Numbered from the stretch's first letter, positions 36,801 through 41,213 are shown. The stretch is 64,000 nt of DNA from Branchiostoma floridae (GCF_000003815.2 NC_049981.1:21275645-21339644), one strand, 5' to 3'. The notes: generated by a model from the letters alone, not told the origin. A program made the numbers and translations.

Positions 36801-38516
36801 GTTGTCATGTGAAAAAGTAGACATTTGAGGGCATGATGATCATAATTGTATCTGTTTCCAATATAGAATGCATTGATTAATAGACCCCTTTGAAACTTTG
36901 TCAAGTTGGGCAAAAATAAAGGTTTGGCAATGTAAATCTTTACTCAGTTTACTGTAACGGTTATATCTGTATTTTACCCGCCCAGTCCTGCTTTTTGCCC
37001 AACATGTCAGAGTTTGGTAAGGGGTCTATTATGAATTACATTGACTTGTTTTTAAGAATATTTTGCTTAAGTTTGATAACGATTAAGTCAAACACATTTA
37101 TTTTTACAAGCAATGTTCATTACTTGGTTGACGGTGGTTTGGAAAACGGTGTTGTGAACCCGACTACAAGTCCCATTCCGCAAAGTGCGTGGGCAGGGAA
37201 CCGTTCCACCGTACAACGTCCTCGTACTTTTCATGTTTACAGGTTGGTTAGTTTGTGGGTGGCAAGATTTAGTATCAACATTTGTGCCTGCAATATTCTT
37301 GGGGAAATGCAGAATGAAGCTTAATTTTATAGTTAACTATCTCTCTCTTTTTCTTACAAATGCAAGTGAATTGATTTTGGAGTTCTGAGGATATAATTCT
37401 CCTGCAGCATTTATCTTATAGACTTAAGAAACAGTCTTTGTGTTTGCAATGTCAGACTTTTCCTGATCTATATGGTATTGGGAAATGACTGCTTCACATC
37501 ATCTTTGTGACTCGGCATGTTTTAATTCTATGTTCGTTTTTGGTTCATTTGTTTTGCATGAGTTGTAACTGTTACAGCATCCCAATAAGCATGATAACAT
37601 GAACCTGACCAAAAAGGACTTGAAAGAATATTTCGTACAATCTGTGATTGAATTGATCACAATGCCAACTCCTGTTATCATTTTATCCTACCAAATGCAT
37701 GCGTACCTTAGCTTTTTTCTGCATTCTTAAATGTTTTTCTGCAATTGCAGGTAGGTGTAATTGTACTTAGATTCATCAAATTAAATCAGATTTCTCAGGT
37801 TTATAAATATTTCATGTTGTAAATTTTCAGGACCTCGTATGCCCCGCCGCCTGGCATGCTCGGATACAGCAACGGGTCCATGCGAGGCAGCCGGTTGTCC
37901 CTGGCCAGCACCGGTACCTTCGGGGTGTACAACCCCTCCATGCAGCCGGACTCACACAGCACCCTGAGGGGAGGGGCGCCCCAGGAGCCGGGGGTCTACA
38001 ATCCCATGATGAAAAGGGCAGGCTCGCTGTCGTCACTCCGGGCCGGCTCCGTCGCATCGCTACCCCGAGAGGCTTACGGGTACAGCGCCAACCCCATGGC
38101 ACCTGCCAACTATGCAAAGAGCCTGCCGTATGATAGGGTAAGCTTCCAGGCTCCTTCTACGTATGTTAATATCTGTATTATCTCAGTCCTACACAAAGGG
38201 ATTGAGTTTGTAATGGGACACATCGTCATGATGAAGGGATCATGATGATGTGTCCATTTAATAACTCGATCCAGACAAATCGGCCCAACACCTATCAACT
38301 TGACCAGGGTACATGCAAGAGTTAGGGTTAAGGTTTAGAGCCAAATGGACCAAGGTGTTGGACCCAGTTGGTCGGATTTAAACCATGGGCTGAGTCTGAT
38401 TTTCTTAATTAACTTAATTTTCTCTAAGTTTTCTTCTAATCTCATATATCTTCTGATTGCAGAGATCCATGACTGGGTCCCTGCGAGCCTCCTCAGTGGC
38501 AGACTTCAGCCTTTGA
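21..38516 (+). CDS. SVEP1/polydom-like transmembrane multidomain receptor (5'-partial), 53 exons
   Basis: Fifty-three exons can be chained by phase, most of them phase 1 to phase 1, as is usual for shuffled extracellular modules. Order: CUB x2, CCP x4, EGF x2, CCP x4, HYR x2, CCP-like exon plus an unnamed region, GCC2/GCC3, EGF x14, pentraxin/LamG, HYR, CCP, second unnamed region, GCC2/GCC3, EGF x2, transmembrane helix, tail. About 8.5 kb of coding sequence lies here; the signal peptide and first CUB half are upstream. The HYR-CCP-GCC2-EGF-pentraxin core resembles vertebrate SVEP1 (polydom), a secreted matrix and adhesion protein, but SVEP1 has no CUB pair or membrane helix. An extracellular binding or adhesion role at the cell surface is inferred. 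One exon (32307-32444) has a reading-frame problem and one GCC2 exon falls partly in a gap. The last exon ends in Phe-Ser-Leu, compatible with a class II PDZ ligand. Orthology is uncertain. Confidence 0.85.
908..1065 (+). CDS. Large gene exon 2: first half of second CUB domain
   Basis: Phase 1 in, phase 0 out (donor gtaagt). Begins with Cys (GCQLTLSD) and has a second Cys in VDCTYTV, the first CUB disulfide pair. Joins exon 3 directly in phase 0. Confidence 0.88.
1723..1855 (+). CDS. Large gene exon 3: second half of second CUB domain
   Basis: Phase 0 in, phase 1 out (donor gtaagg). Starts VQPDDG and contains an Asn run (YNNNN), then [12 protein letters not shown], matching the late strands of a CUB fold. 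Confidence 0.85.
1903..2196. repeat. 30-bp minisatellite in intron 3
   Basis: About nine units of 30 bp built on ggtagttcagyaccagggac, with single-base variants and a short indel near 2070. Because the unit length is a multiple of three it is open in several frames, but no splice sites support coding. Confidence 0.9.
2380..2604 (+). CDS. Large gene exon 4: CCP (sushi) domain 1
   Basis: Phase 1-1. Cys pattern of a CCP ([24 protein letters not shown]) with an extension before the last Cys. Acceptor cttttccag, donor gtaagg. Confidence 0.9.
3097..3273 (+). CDS. Large gene exon 5: CCP domain 2
   Basis: Phase 1-1. LDCGEPP start, YTC and ITCLESGQW before PLCQ, a complete four-Cys CCP with the conserved Trp. 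Donor gtaagt. Confidence 0.92.
3591..3776 (+). pseudogene. Upstream partial duplicate of exon 6 (5' half plus preceding intron)
   Basis: The segment repeats the intron end and first part of exon 6, which follow at 3779-3912. The copied acceptor (ccccatag) is kept and the exon-like part starts at 3665, but it has lost one base (acattatgg against acattgatgg) and diverges at about 3715 before any donor. It is a non-functional half-exon. Confidence 0.85.
3852..4046 (+). CDS. Large gene exon 6: CCP domain 3
   Basis: Phase 1-1. DPACALSV start, [18 protein letters not shown] and QCK give the CCP cysteine and Trp pattern. Donor gtaagc. A partial copy lies just upstream. Confidence 0.92.
4126..4178. 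repeat. (GT)n microsatellite
   Basis: Imperfect GT-rich run in intron 6 interrupted by gcac and ctg units. Confidence 0.9.
4654..4833 (+). CDS. Large gene exon 7: CCP domain 4
   Basis: Phase 1-1. KCAMPSMEN start, [19 protein letters not shown] and NCT. It has several N-glycosylation sequons. Acceptor ctattctacag, donor gtgttg. Confidence 0.88.
5265..5436. mobile_element. Fold-back element with the core word caactggatatgatttt
   Basis: Left arm (ctcaagcaactggatatgat) and right arm (atcatatccagttgcatgag) are near-perfect inverted copies about 100 bp apart in intron 7. Related right-arm sequence recurs at 22140-22215 and 25540-25600, so this is a dispersed family. Confidence 0.75.
5577..5708 (+). 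CDS. Large gene exon 8: calcium-binding EGF domain
   Basis: Phase 1-1. DVDECSAG start with the Asp-x-Asp-Glu-Cys calcium motif, six cysteines, and [10 protein letters not shown]. Typical EGF_CA. Confidence 0.93.
6221..6415 (+). CDS. Large gene exon 9: calcium-binding EGF domain with C-terminal extension
   Basis: Phase 1-1. [12 protein letters not shown] start and [11 protein letters not shown]. The usual sixth Cys comes late (NQSCV) after an insert of about 35 residues, resembling the EGF type of matrix and complement-like proteins. Confidence 0.88.
6968..7144 (+). CDS. Large gene exon 10: CCP domain 5
   Basis: Phase 1-1. [12 protein letters not shown] start, [15 protein letters not shown] and PTCN. 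The conserved Trp before the last Cys is missing. Confidence 0.92.
7643..7840 (+). CDS. Large gene exon 11: CCP domain 6
   Basis: Phase 1-1. [14 protein letters not shown] start, [21 protein letters not shown] and MCH: a full CCP. Donor gtaagt. Confidence 0.92.
8106..8218 (+). pseudogene. Truncated CCP exon copy 1
   Basis: Acceptor tgcag is kept. The reading [12 protein letters not shown] to GCLPGL matches exon 12, then meets TGA where the real exon continues with Phe-Gln. No donor follows. Confidence 0.85.
8270..8382 (+). pseudogene. Truncated CCP exon copy 2
   Basis: Acceptor attacag is kept. It reads [12 protein letters not shown] to GCLPGL followed by TGA, with the same breakpoint as copy 1. 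Confidence 0.85.
8425..8537 (+). pseudogene. Truncated CCP exon copy 3
   Basis: Acceptor attacag is kept. It reads [12 protein letters not shown] to GCLPGL and then TGA, with the same breakpoint as its neighbours. Confidence 0.85.
8581..8608 (+). pseudogene. Truncated CCP exon copy 4, stub only
   Basis: Only about 25 bases of exon-like sequence (starting VDCGSLP) remain after the acceptor before the junction with the second 737-bp copy. Confidence 0.75.
8850..8962 (+). pseudogene. Truncated CCP exon copy 5
   Basis: Counterpart of copy 1 in the second large unit. Acceptor ttgcag is kept, and the reading ends GCLPGL plus TGA. Confidence 0.85.
9014..9130 (+). pseudogene. Truncated CCP exon copy 6
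   Basis: Same start as the other copies. A 4-bp insertion near 9097 (gtgcgtctgg) shifts the frame before the shared breakpoint gggcttatga. Confidence 0.82.
9175..9357 (+). CDS. Large gene exon 12: CCP domain 7, the intact member of the array
   Basis: Phase 1-1. [12 protein letters not shown] start, [22 protein letters not shown] and RCI give a complete CCP with donor gtaaga. It is the only one of seven tandem copies with its 3' half and donor. Confidence 0.92.
9821..9967 (+). CDS. Large gene exon 13: CCP domain 8, first part
   Basis: Phase 1-1. [11 protein letters not shown] start, [11 protein letters not shown], then LLCHLPEG. The domain is completed by exon 14. Confidence 0.88.
10491..10535 (+). 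CDS. Large gene exon 14: 45-bp micro-exon finishing CCP domain 8
   Basis: Phase 1-1, only 15 codons ([15 protein letters not shown]), supplying the last CCP Cys. Acceptor cttgtttag and donor gtaagt fit. Accepted because exon 13 otherwise lacks its final Cys. Confidence 0.78.
11037..11164 (+). CDS. Large gene exon 15: HYR domain 1, first half
   Basis: Phase 1 in, 0 out. [15 protein letters not shown] then PPNATDNSG match the HYR opening (D..PP.i..CP). Donor gtacgg. Confidence 0.88.
11754..11880 (+). CDS. Large gene exon 16: HYR domain 1, second half
   Basis: Phase 0 in, 1 out. The [19 protein letters not shown] stretch is the canonical HYR end (A.D.sgN...C.f.v). Confidence 0.92.
12261..12364 (+). 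CDS. Large gene exon 17: HYR domain 2, first half
   Basis: Phase 1 in, 0 out. [15 protein letters not shown] start and AIATDNVQ end, the same layout as exon 15. Confidence 0.88.
12691..12820 (+). CDS. Large gene exon 18: HYR domain 2, second half
   Basis: Phase 0 in, 1 out. [19 protein letters not shown] is the HYR signature. Acceptor gttccaccag. Confidence 0.92.
12943..13390. repeat. Degenerate tandem repeat in intron 18 (ccctgtcc / gtgctgaa units)
   Basis: Irregular units of about 30-40 bp alternate ccttccctgtcccc with gtgctgaagg. Similar text occurs at 9500-9570 and 31070-31260, so the motif spreads across introns of this gene. Confidence 0.6.
13644..13868 (+). CDS. Large gene exon 19: CCP-like domain after the HYR pair
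   Basis: Phase 1-1. [13 protein letters not shown] start, [18 protein letters not shown] and GCT: four Cys and a Trp in CCP order, with unusual spacing. It opens the unnamed region made by exons 20-22. Confidence 0.85.
13977..14177. mobile_element. Fold-back element, TAACGCTAGTTCACC family, copy 1
   Basis: About 200 bp with inverted ends: taacgctagttcaccttta at left and taaaggtgaactagcgtta at right. No coding content. It lies in intron 19; other copies are at 14966, 39796 and 40092, and single ends at 28087 and 42560. Confidence 0.85.
14386..14606 (+). CDS. Large gene exon 20: unnamed domain, first part
   Basis: Phase 1 in, 0 out. Reads [20 protein letters not shown] and continues to a second Cys (LQQKCRQIP) before a hydrophobic strand. 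I do not recognise a named family. The same residue pattern recurs in exon 42, so it is a repeated module of this protein. Confidence 0.85.
14966..15181. mobile_element. Fold-back element, TAACGCTAGTTCACC family, copy 2
   Basis: Left end gttagcgctagttcaccttt, right end aataaaggtgagctaac. The interior shares caaattgcaatattttca with copy 1. It lies in intron 20, less than 1 kb from copy 1. Confidence 0.82.
15364..15512 (+). CDS. Large gene exon 21: unnamed domain, middle part
   Basis: Phase 0 in, 2 out. [15 protein letters not shown] then [13 protein letters not shown]. Amphipathic, with one Cys. Contiguous with exons 20 and 22. Confidence 0.85.
16100..16263 (+). CDS. Large gene exon 22: unnamed domain, last part
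   Basis: Phase 2 in, 1 out. [19 protein letters not shown] then [13 protein letters not shown], leading into the GCC2/GCC3 repeats. The final Cys pattern matches exon 43. Confidence 0.85.
16933..17094 (+). CDS. Large gene exon 23: GCC2/GCC3 (ephrin-receptor-like Cys) repeat 1
   Basis: Phase 1-1, 162 bp. [17 protein letters not shown] and CHSCPPATW: the CxxCPxGtyq pattern of GCC2/GCC3. Confidence 0.92.
17431..17680. repeat. Interstitial telomere-like TTAGGG repeat
   Basis: Several perfect TTAGGG units sit near 17490-17520, flanked on both sides by degenerate TTAGGG/TTTAGG units. It lies inside intron 23, so it is interstitial and not a chromosome end. Confidence 0.9.
17760..17921 (+). CDS. 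Large gene exon 24: GCC2/GCC3 repeat 2
   Basis: Phase 1-1, 162 bp like exon 23. [21 protein letters not shown] and CTNCPNGT. The end was placed before gtgggt, which keeps phase 1; a gtaaca site 4 bp downstream is the alternative but changes phase. Confidence 0.85.
17979..18776. other. Assembly gap of 798 N
   Basis: Run of undetermined bases. It removes the 5' part of the next GCC2/GCC3 exon and could hide others. Confidence 1.
18777..18836 (+). CDS. Large gene exon 25: 3' end of a GCC2/GCC3 repeat, cut by the gap
   Basis: Open from the gap edge to donor gtatgt in phase 1. Reads [15 protein letters not shown], which matches the GCC2 tail (t...ga.s..dC). Confidence 0.8.
18842..18878. repeat. 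(GT)n microsatellite
   Basis: Almost pure GT run directly after the exon 25 donor, followed by GA-rich sequence to 18975. Confidence 0.95.
19282..19488 (+). CDS. Large gene exon 26: EGF repeats 1-2 of the 14-repeat array
   Basis: Phase 1-1. One full EGF ([21 protein letters not shown]) and most of a second ([15 protein letters not shown]) completed by exon 27. Confidence 0.93.
20047..20230. mobile_element. Inverted-repeat element (MITE-like) with 40-bp ends
   Basis: Left end taattccaccaggtgccatt, right end aatgcc-like text inverted as atgacacctggtggaatta. The ends match about 90% over 40 bp, the interior is AT-rich and non-coding, and it lies in intron 26. Confidence 0.8.
20582..20681. other. 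Assembly gap of 100 N
   Basis: Exactly 100 N, the conventional size for an unknown gap. It lies in intron 26; flanking exons 26 and 27 join correctly, so no exon needs to be missing. Confidence 1.
20763..20898 (+). CDS. Large gene exon 27: end of EGF 2 and most of EGF 3
   Basis: Phase 1 in, 2 out. [10 protein letters not shown] finishes EGF 2; NPCLNGGKC and [10 protein letters not shown] follow. The final Cys is in exon 28. Confidence 0.92.
21503..21623 (+). CDS. Large gene exon 28: EGF repeat 4
   Basis: Phase 2 in, 0 out. [18 protein letters not shown] and [13 protein letters not shown]. Confidence 0.93.
22288..22381 (+). CDS. Large gene exon 29: EGF repeat 5, first part
   Basis: Phase 0 in, 1 out. 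[17 protein letters not shown] then FMCNCTK. Short exon with acceptor taacaag. Confidence 0.9.
22563..22773 (+). CDS. Large gene exon 30: EGF repeats 5 end, 6, 7 start
   Basis: Phase 1 in, 2 out. [14 protein letters not shown] includes a calcium motif, then [21 protein letters not shown] and NPCLNNGTC. Confidence 0.93.
23285..23424 (+). CDS. Large gene exon 31: EGF repeats 7 end and 8
   Basis: Phase 2 in, 1 out. [28 protein letters not shown] and CNCTEGWA. Confidence 0.93.
23959..24086 (+). CDS. Large gene exon 32: EGF repeats 8 end and 9
   Basis: Phase 1 in, 0 out. [19 protein letters not shown] and [13 protein letters not shown]. Donor gtaggt. Confidence 0.92.
24531..24724 (+). CDS. Large gene exon 33: EGF repeats 10 and 11 start
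   Basis: Phase 0 in, 2 out. [29 protein letters not shown] and QTCSNGGTC. Confidence 0.93.
25685..25809 (+). CDS. Large gene exon 34: EGF repeats 11 end and 12 start
   Basis: Phase 2 in, 1 out. [19 protein letters not shown] and CTCPDG. Confidence 0.92.
26209..26481 (+). CDS. Large gene exon 35: EGF repeats 12 end, 13 and 14
   Basis: Phase 1-1, the longest EGF exon. [37 protein letters not shown] and [10 protein letters not shown]. It closes the 14-EGF array. Confidence 0.93.
26640..26790. repeat. Dispersed repeat with the cccaagggcacaac word
   Basis: Contains tttcccaagggcacaacatc and a ttgaactcggacctct-type stretch, the form of a repeat I know from many invertebrate genomes. It lies in intron 35. 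Its class is unknown to me. Confidence 0.45.
26899..27067 (+). CDS. Large gene exon 36: pentraxin/LamG domain, N-terminal part
   Basis: Phase 1 in, 2 out. [13 protein letters not shown] and [12 protein letters not shown] fit the early strands of a pentraxin (concanavalin-like) fold. Donor gtaggt. Confidence 0.88.
27190..27570 (+). pseudogene. Three downstream partial copies of the exon 36 3' half
   Basis: Copies end near 27238, 27400 and 27560. Each repeats part of caggagrgagctggtgctgc...gtcatgactgtg and the donor region (gatgartagg or gatgagtacg) plus following intron. None has an acceptor, so they look like 3'-half exon duplicates. Confidence 0.82.
27825..28034 (+). CDS. Large gene exon 37: pentraxin/LamG domain, middle part
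   Basis: Phase 2-2. [14 protein letters not shown] is the hallmark pentraxin strand (dg.WHHiC.tw); VWKATQNGK follows. Confidence 0.92.
28284..28558 (+). CDS. Large gene exon 38: pentraxin/LamG end plus linker
   Basis: Phase 2 in, 1 out. VVLGDFND and [14 protein letters not shown] match the pentraxin signature (lGq...fdg.i..f.lWn..Lt). The tail [13 protein letters not shown] is EGF-like. Confidence 0.92.
28715..28860. repeat. Short minisatellite, unit about 21 bp (caagattgtgctgaaaaaa)
   Basis: Six or seven units in intron 38, grading into diverged flanks from about 28650. Confidence 0.85.
29037..29403. mobile_element. Inverted-repeat element with cagggctctag ends
   Basis: Left ttgcggcacagggctctag and right ctagagccctgttgcggc are inverted copies about 330 bp apart in intron 38. 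No transposase reading frame inside. Confidence 0.7.
29589..29726 (+). CDS. Large gene exon 39: HYR domain 3, first half
   Basis: Phase 1-1. [16 protein letters not shown] and [12 protein letters not shown] match the HYR opening. Confidence 0.88.
30123..30218 (+). CDS. Large gene exon 40: HYR domain 3, second half
   Basis: Phase 1-1. [20 protein letters not shown] plus VCSFNL is a full HYR ending. Confidence 0.93.
30618..30818 (+). CDS. Large gene exon 41: CCP-like domain
   Basis: Phase 1-1. [12 protein letters not shown] start, [20 protein letters not shown] and PNCA. Same place in its module as exon 19. Confidence 0.88.
30841..30908. repeat. (ATTCT)n pentanucleotide microsatellite
   Basis: About 13 perfect units 20 bp after the exon 41 donor, with diverged units to about 31000. 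Confidence 0.97.
31456..31777 (+). CDS. Large gene exon 42: second copy of the unnamed domain, with a furin-type site
   Basis: Phase 1 in. [20 protein letters not shown] and FNVCAPF match the exon 20 pattern. RVKR at 31719-31730 fits a furin-type cleavage site, followed by a Ser/Thr-rich linker. Two donors are possible: gtgggt after 31777 (phase 2) or gtaagc after 31745 (phase 0). The longer form is given because its linker reads on into exon 43. Confidence 0.8.
32307..32444 (+). CDS. Large gene exon 43: unnamed domain end, with an apparent 1-base frame conflict
   Basis: The strong acceptor at 32306 gives [11 protein letters not shown] in the frame reached from exon 42, but a stop follows; [14 protein letters not shown] to [14 protein letters not shown] is read one base later, and that frame joins exon 44. 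Either one base near 32341 is extra (allele, error or decay), or a weak acceptor at 32341 pairs with the exon 42 donor at 31746, which restores phase 0. Confidence 0.65.
32763..32918 (+). CDS. Large gene exon 44: GCC2/GCC3 repeat
   Basis: Phase 1-1. [27 protein letters not shown] and CKDCPTGK. Donor gtaagt. Confidence 0.93.
33573..33734 (+). CDS. Large gene exon 45: GCC2/GCC3 repeat
   Basis: Phase 1-1, 162 bp. [22 protein letters not shown] and [10 protein letters not shown]. Confidence 0.93.
34187..34345 (+). CDS. Large gene exon 46: GCC2/GCC3 repeat
   Basis: Phase 1-1. [24 protein letters not shown] and CTPCASGF. Confidence 0.93.
34380..34760. repeat. Diverged copy of dispersed repeat family R1
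   Basis: Contains the family landmarks in order: actgcaacaaaacttc, tctcatgttctgga, ttgtgctcag, agtttgggcaccctagc and cacgattttt. It lies in intron 46. See 44265-45335 for a fuller copy. Confidence 0.65.
34834..34965 (+). CDS. Large gene exon 47: calcium-binding EGF domain
   Basis: Phase 1-1. [13 protein letters not shown] with the calcium motif, [13 protein letters not shown] and CKG. Confidence 0.93.
35581..35685 (+). CDS. Large gene exon 48: last EGF domain
   Basis: Phase 1-1. [12 protein letters not shown] then [14 protein letters not shown]. Short EGF directly before the membrane exon. Donor gtgagt. Confidence 0.92.
35699..35756. repeat. (CA)n microsatellite
   Basis: CACA/CAGACA run that separates exon 48 from its half-exon copy. 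Confidence 0.92.
35757..35826 (+). pseudogene. 3'-half duplicate of exon 48
   Basis: Repeats tccagcacccagcagcc through to tgtgataaacgtgagc, including the donor. Phase 1 entry through the adjacent cag would put it out of frame, and the Cys codon in the tgcacc part has become agc. Probably non-functional. Confidence 0.82.
36295..36391 (+). CDS. Large gene exon 49: transmembrane helix
   Basis: Phase 1 in, 2 out. RRELTSGE is followed by about 20 hydrophobic residues (36322-36384, rich in Ile, Val, Leu, Gly) and YCCIKW, whose cysteines could be palmitoylated. It is followed by a basic stretch in exon 50, giving type I topology. Confidence 0.93.
36663..36782 (+). CDS. Large gene exon 50: juxtamembrane cytoplasmic tail
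   Basis: Phase 2-2, 120 bp. [19 protein letters not shown] then [11 protein letters not shown]. The basic cluster next to the helix supports the cytoplasmic side. Confidence 0.88.
37111..37242 (+). CDS. Large gene exon 51: probable cytoplasmic cassette exon
   Basis: Phase 2-2 and 132 bp, so inclusion or skipping keeps the frame. Reads [16 protein letters not shown] then NPTTSPIPQ, and joins RTSYAPPP of exon 52. Acceptor tttttacaag is acceptable; donor gttggt is weak, so it may be alternatively spliced. Confidence 0.65.
37831..38137 (+). CDS. Large gene exon 52: main cytoplasmic tail
   Basis: Phase 2 in, 0 out. GC-richer than its surroundings. Rich in Ser, Gly, Pro, Arg and Tyr, with two [15 protein letters not shown] motifs and repeated Ser-Leu ([18 protein letters not shown]). 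No catalytic domain; likely phosphorylated scaffold-type tail (inference). Confidence 0.9.
38463..38516 (+). CDS. Large gene exon 53: C-terminus and stop
   Basis: Phase 0 in. Reads [17 protein letters not shown] then TGA. The terminal Phe-Ser-Leu fits a class II PDZ-binding end. Confidence 0.88.
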   Translation, partial: RSMTGSLRASSVADFSL

Positions 38517-39444
38517 GCCTCAGCAGTACCTGCAACATCAGAGCTTCACACAACAGCCTCTATAGCAGGCTCTCTGAGCCTTTTTTTCTCTCATAATTTT
38601 GCTGACCATCTCTTTTTTGTATGGGTCTGTGGCACAAACAACCCAGTACAAAAGAAATATCCAGCAAAAGTGTATTATGAGCAAAAAAAAGAAAGACGAA
38701 AAAAGGCCCAGAGAGTCTGCTTTGGAGGCTAACCACAACTGTATACAGAGATTGTCATTTGCCATAACCTGTTTTTCTATTGGCCCTGTCACACAGTGCT
38801 TAGCGTTTAGTAGTTATTTACAGGACAGTCATTTACTGTTTACATGTTGCATTAGTTAGAGATAATGGCCTTTAGCCTGCTTTTGGTAAGGAGGTTAGTC
38901 TATGCTTTTTGAATTTAAAGGGGGGCAGATATACATGTATGTATCTGGTACATTTGGGTGTCACTGCTGAAAAGGCAGTGTCTGTACAGGCAAATTTGTA
39001 GAATTTACTGCTGCATGCTAAAATCTCATCAATTGGAATCTAATTTGTTGTAATAATTGGCAGAAGACAATTTTGTACTTAAGATTTGGCTTCAAACATT
39101 TTACCATTAGGCAAAATCAAGGGCTGAAATGCCAACAGGCAACAAAAAAATACTACATCATGCAAATTTCAAGAGTTGATAGATATAATATTATTATAAT
39201 ATAATAGTAAGTATAATATAAAAACAGATCCTTCTGTGGAAATGCAGAATCTGTACAAGCGTAGTTACACACACAGGTGCAAAATTTATAGGATGAATAC
39301 TCTCATTTGTTGCATATAATTATCTACATGTAGGAAGTGCAACTCAGGTTGTCTAAGACTTGTGAATACTCAACATCTTAAGACGTTTAAAGTGCATGCT
39401 TTAAGACAATCAGACATGTATATATTGTTTTTAAAGTTATCATG

Positions 39445-39640
39445 ATTATATATAGTCAAGACATTTTTATACCTTTTAATGTGTTAGCACATCTGTTTCT
39501 CTTCTTGCAATTAGCATGAGTTTGAAAATCAATTATTATTATTATAAAGGGTGACATAAAGATATGTTGTACTTGTTTCAGTTCACATCAAATCATGTAC
39601 TAGATTTAACTGTTGTAAGATGTGAAAAACATACATTAAA
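39445..39640 (+). repeat. 190-bp segment shared with 43832-44030
   Basis: Shared words in the same order: tatagtcaagacattt, tgcaattagc, ttataaagggtgacataa and gatatgttgta. Both copies lie in presumed 3' UTRs. Confidence 0.8.
39635..39640 (+). terminator. Possible early polyadenylation signal ATTAAA
   Basis: Variant hexamer in the presumed 3' UTR of the large gene, 1.1 kb after the stop. Confidence 0.35.
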
Positions 39641-39795
39641 GTTGGGACCTGACAATAAGGCAATATTATAGCTTTCTGACTAGTCACCACAATCACAGAG
39701 AGCAGATTGTTGTACAGTGATGTACCATTACACCAACTTACATTTTACAATTCTGGGGAATATCATGTATATTTATACTGCTGTGATGATGGTAA

Positions 39796-39981
39796 TGTTT
39801 GTTCACATTTATCCATGGGGTAACCTATATTCTGTGAAATATTTGATGATGACTGGAGTATTTCAATATTTGCAGTTTAAAACCACTATCCAATGACTTG
39901 ATATTCCTAAATACATGTATTCCTGTAACTGAGAACAACGGATATAGGTTTCCCCCATGGATAAAGGTGAACTAGTGTTAC
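39796..39981. mobile_element. Fold-back element, TAACGCTAGTTCACC family, copy 3
   Basis: Diverged left end (gttcacatttatccatgggg) and well-kept right end (atggataaaggtgaactagt). Lies in the presumed 3' UTR. Confidence 0.78.
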
Positions 39982-40091
39982 ATCACAACCGTCTAATAGT
40001 ATATAGCCTTCCAACCTTTTGTTGCAGTTGATCACTCTCCAAACAAAAACTTTCAGTGTGCAAAAATCTGTCTGACATTGGTACTGAGTAA

Positions 40092-40298
40092 GGCTAGTTC
40101 ACCTTTATCCACAGGGTAACCTATATTCGTTGTGTTAAAACAGTGGATATTTAGGGATATCAAATCGACAGACTGCAAACTGCAATGTTTTGAAAATATT
40201 ACTATTAGAAACCACATCGAGTCGACTTGACATAGATGACTTTTTTGAACATCAAAGTTATACATGTAGGTTACCCCGCAGATTAAGGTGAAAAAGTC
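40092..40298. mobile_element. Fold-back element, TAACGCTAGTTCACC family, copy 4
   Basis: Left gctagttcacctttatccac with ggggtaacct-like sequence, right ggttaccccgcagattaagg. Lies in the presumed 3' UTR 110 bp after copy 3. Confidence 0.78.
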
Positions 40299-40457
40299 GA
40301 CAGTTACGTTATAAGTGAGGACTAAGAACTATGCAAATAGGTCCTGTTCTTTTTCCTTTGAGATAATTACTTGTCCTTTTTTTATGGCATTGAACATTCA
40401 TATTTAGCCTGGATGGGATGATAATTTGTAAGAATGATGTATATATATATGCGGAAC

Positions 40458-40463
40458 AATAAA
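40458..40463 (+). terminator. Polyadenylation signal AATAAA of the large gene
   Basis: Canonical hexamer about 1.94 kb after the stop, followed by a T/GT-rich stretch (ttttggttgtaacatgttct). Confidence 0.6.
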
Positions 40464-40734
40464 AGACATTTTGGTTGTAACATGTTCTCTCAGAATGTTC
40501 ATTTTGTCCCTAAATGTGCATTATGGTGGTCTGAATGTTTGTTTTTTTTGCAGCTCCTATCTTAATTCATGATCTGGTCCGCTCTAGTTCAACGTTATGC
40601 ATTGTCAGGAAATGATGTGTGCGGTGTAATCATTTTTTTTTAAATGTACGTATCACTATTATTTGGCCTGAATACATCGTTAAGCATCATTACACGTACT
40701 TCAGAGTCTATGAAAAATGGACGTATCGATGTTT

Positions 40735-41005
40735 GTGTGTGTTTCTAGGACATTTATAACTTCATAACTCCTTGATGGATCGAGATGATACTTATGTATG
40801 TAGATAGGAATTGAGAAGATGAATATCAATGTCGATTTTGAGCCCCCTGACGTCTGACCTTGAAACTGCAGCAAAACGTCCGGTCTCCGTATCTTTTGTC
40901 CTGGACAAGCTATGGTCTTGTTTACTAGTAACAGGTAGCGTTTGATGTAAGAAAAAAAATATGGTAGGTCTGGGCCCCCTATCAGCTTGCTCTGGGAGTA
41001 AGATT
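40735..41005. repeat. Partial copy of dispersed repeat family R1
   Basis: Contains cttgatggatcgagatga, atttgagcccc-like text, aaactgcagcaaaac, gacaagctatggtcttg and ctgggccccctatcagc, the family order. It lies between the large gene and the first WBP1-like gene. Confidence 0.75.
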
Positions 41006-41062
41006 ATAACCCTCACACAGTAAGCGCTCTTTGGCAGACCATAGAGAAACTGTACTGCAGAA

Positions 41063-41213
41063 ATAGACACAGACAAGCCAGGAGCAATGTTGAACCACTA
41101 TCTCGTGAGTGTGATAAATTACCTGCATGGCACGCCCTTCTGTCACATGTCGTAACGTCACCAGACCGTTACAATGTAAGTACACCGGTGAGAACAACAA
41201 CAAAAACTCAAAC
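41063..41213 (+). promoter_or_regulatory. Proximal promoter and 5' UTR of WBP1-like gene A
   Basis: Shares blocks with the sequence upstream of gene B: gacaagcc, ttacctgc, cacgcc, gtcacatg, acgtcaccag and gagaacaaca directly before ATG. Has TAACGTCA at 41153 where gene B has a perfect CRE. No TATA box seen. Confidence 0.6.

Larger units (their letters stand above)
38517..40480 (+). other. Presumed 3' UTR of the large gene
   Basis: AT-rich and without coding potential from the stop to the AATAAA at 40458. It holds two fold-back elements and a 190-bp segment shared with the 3' region of the next gene. An earlier ATTAAA at 39635 could give a shorter form. Confidence 0.55.
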
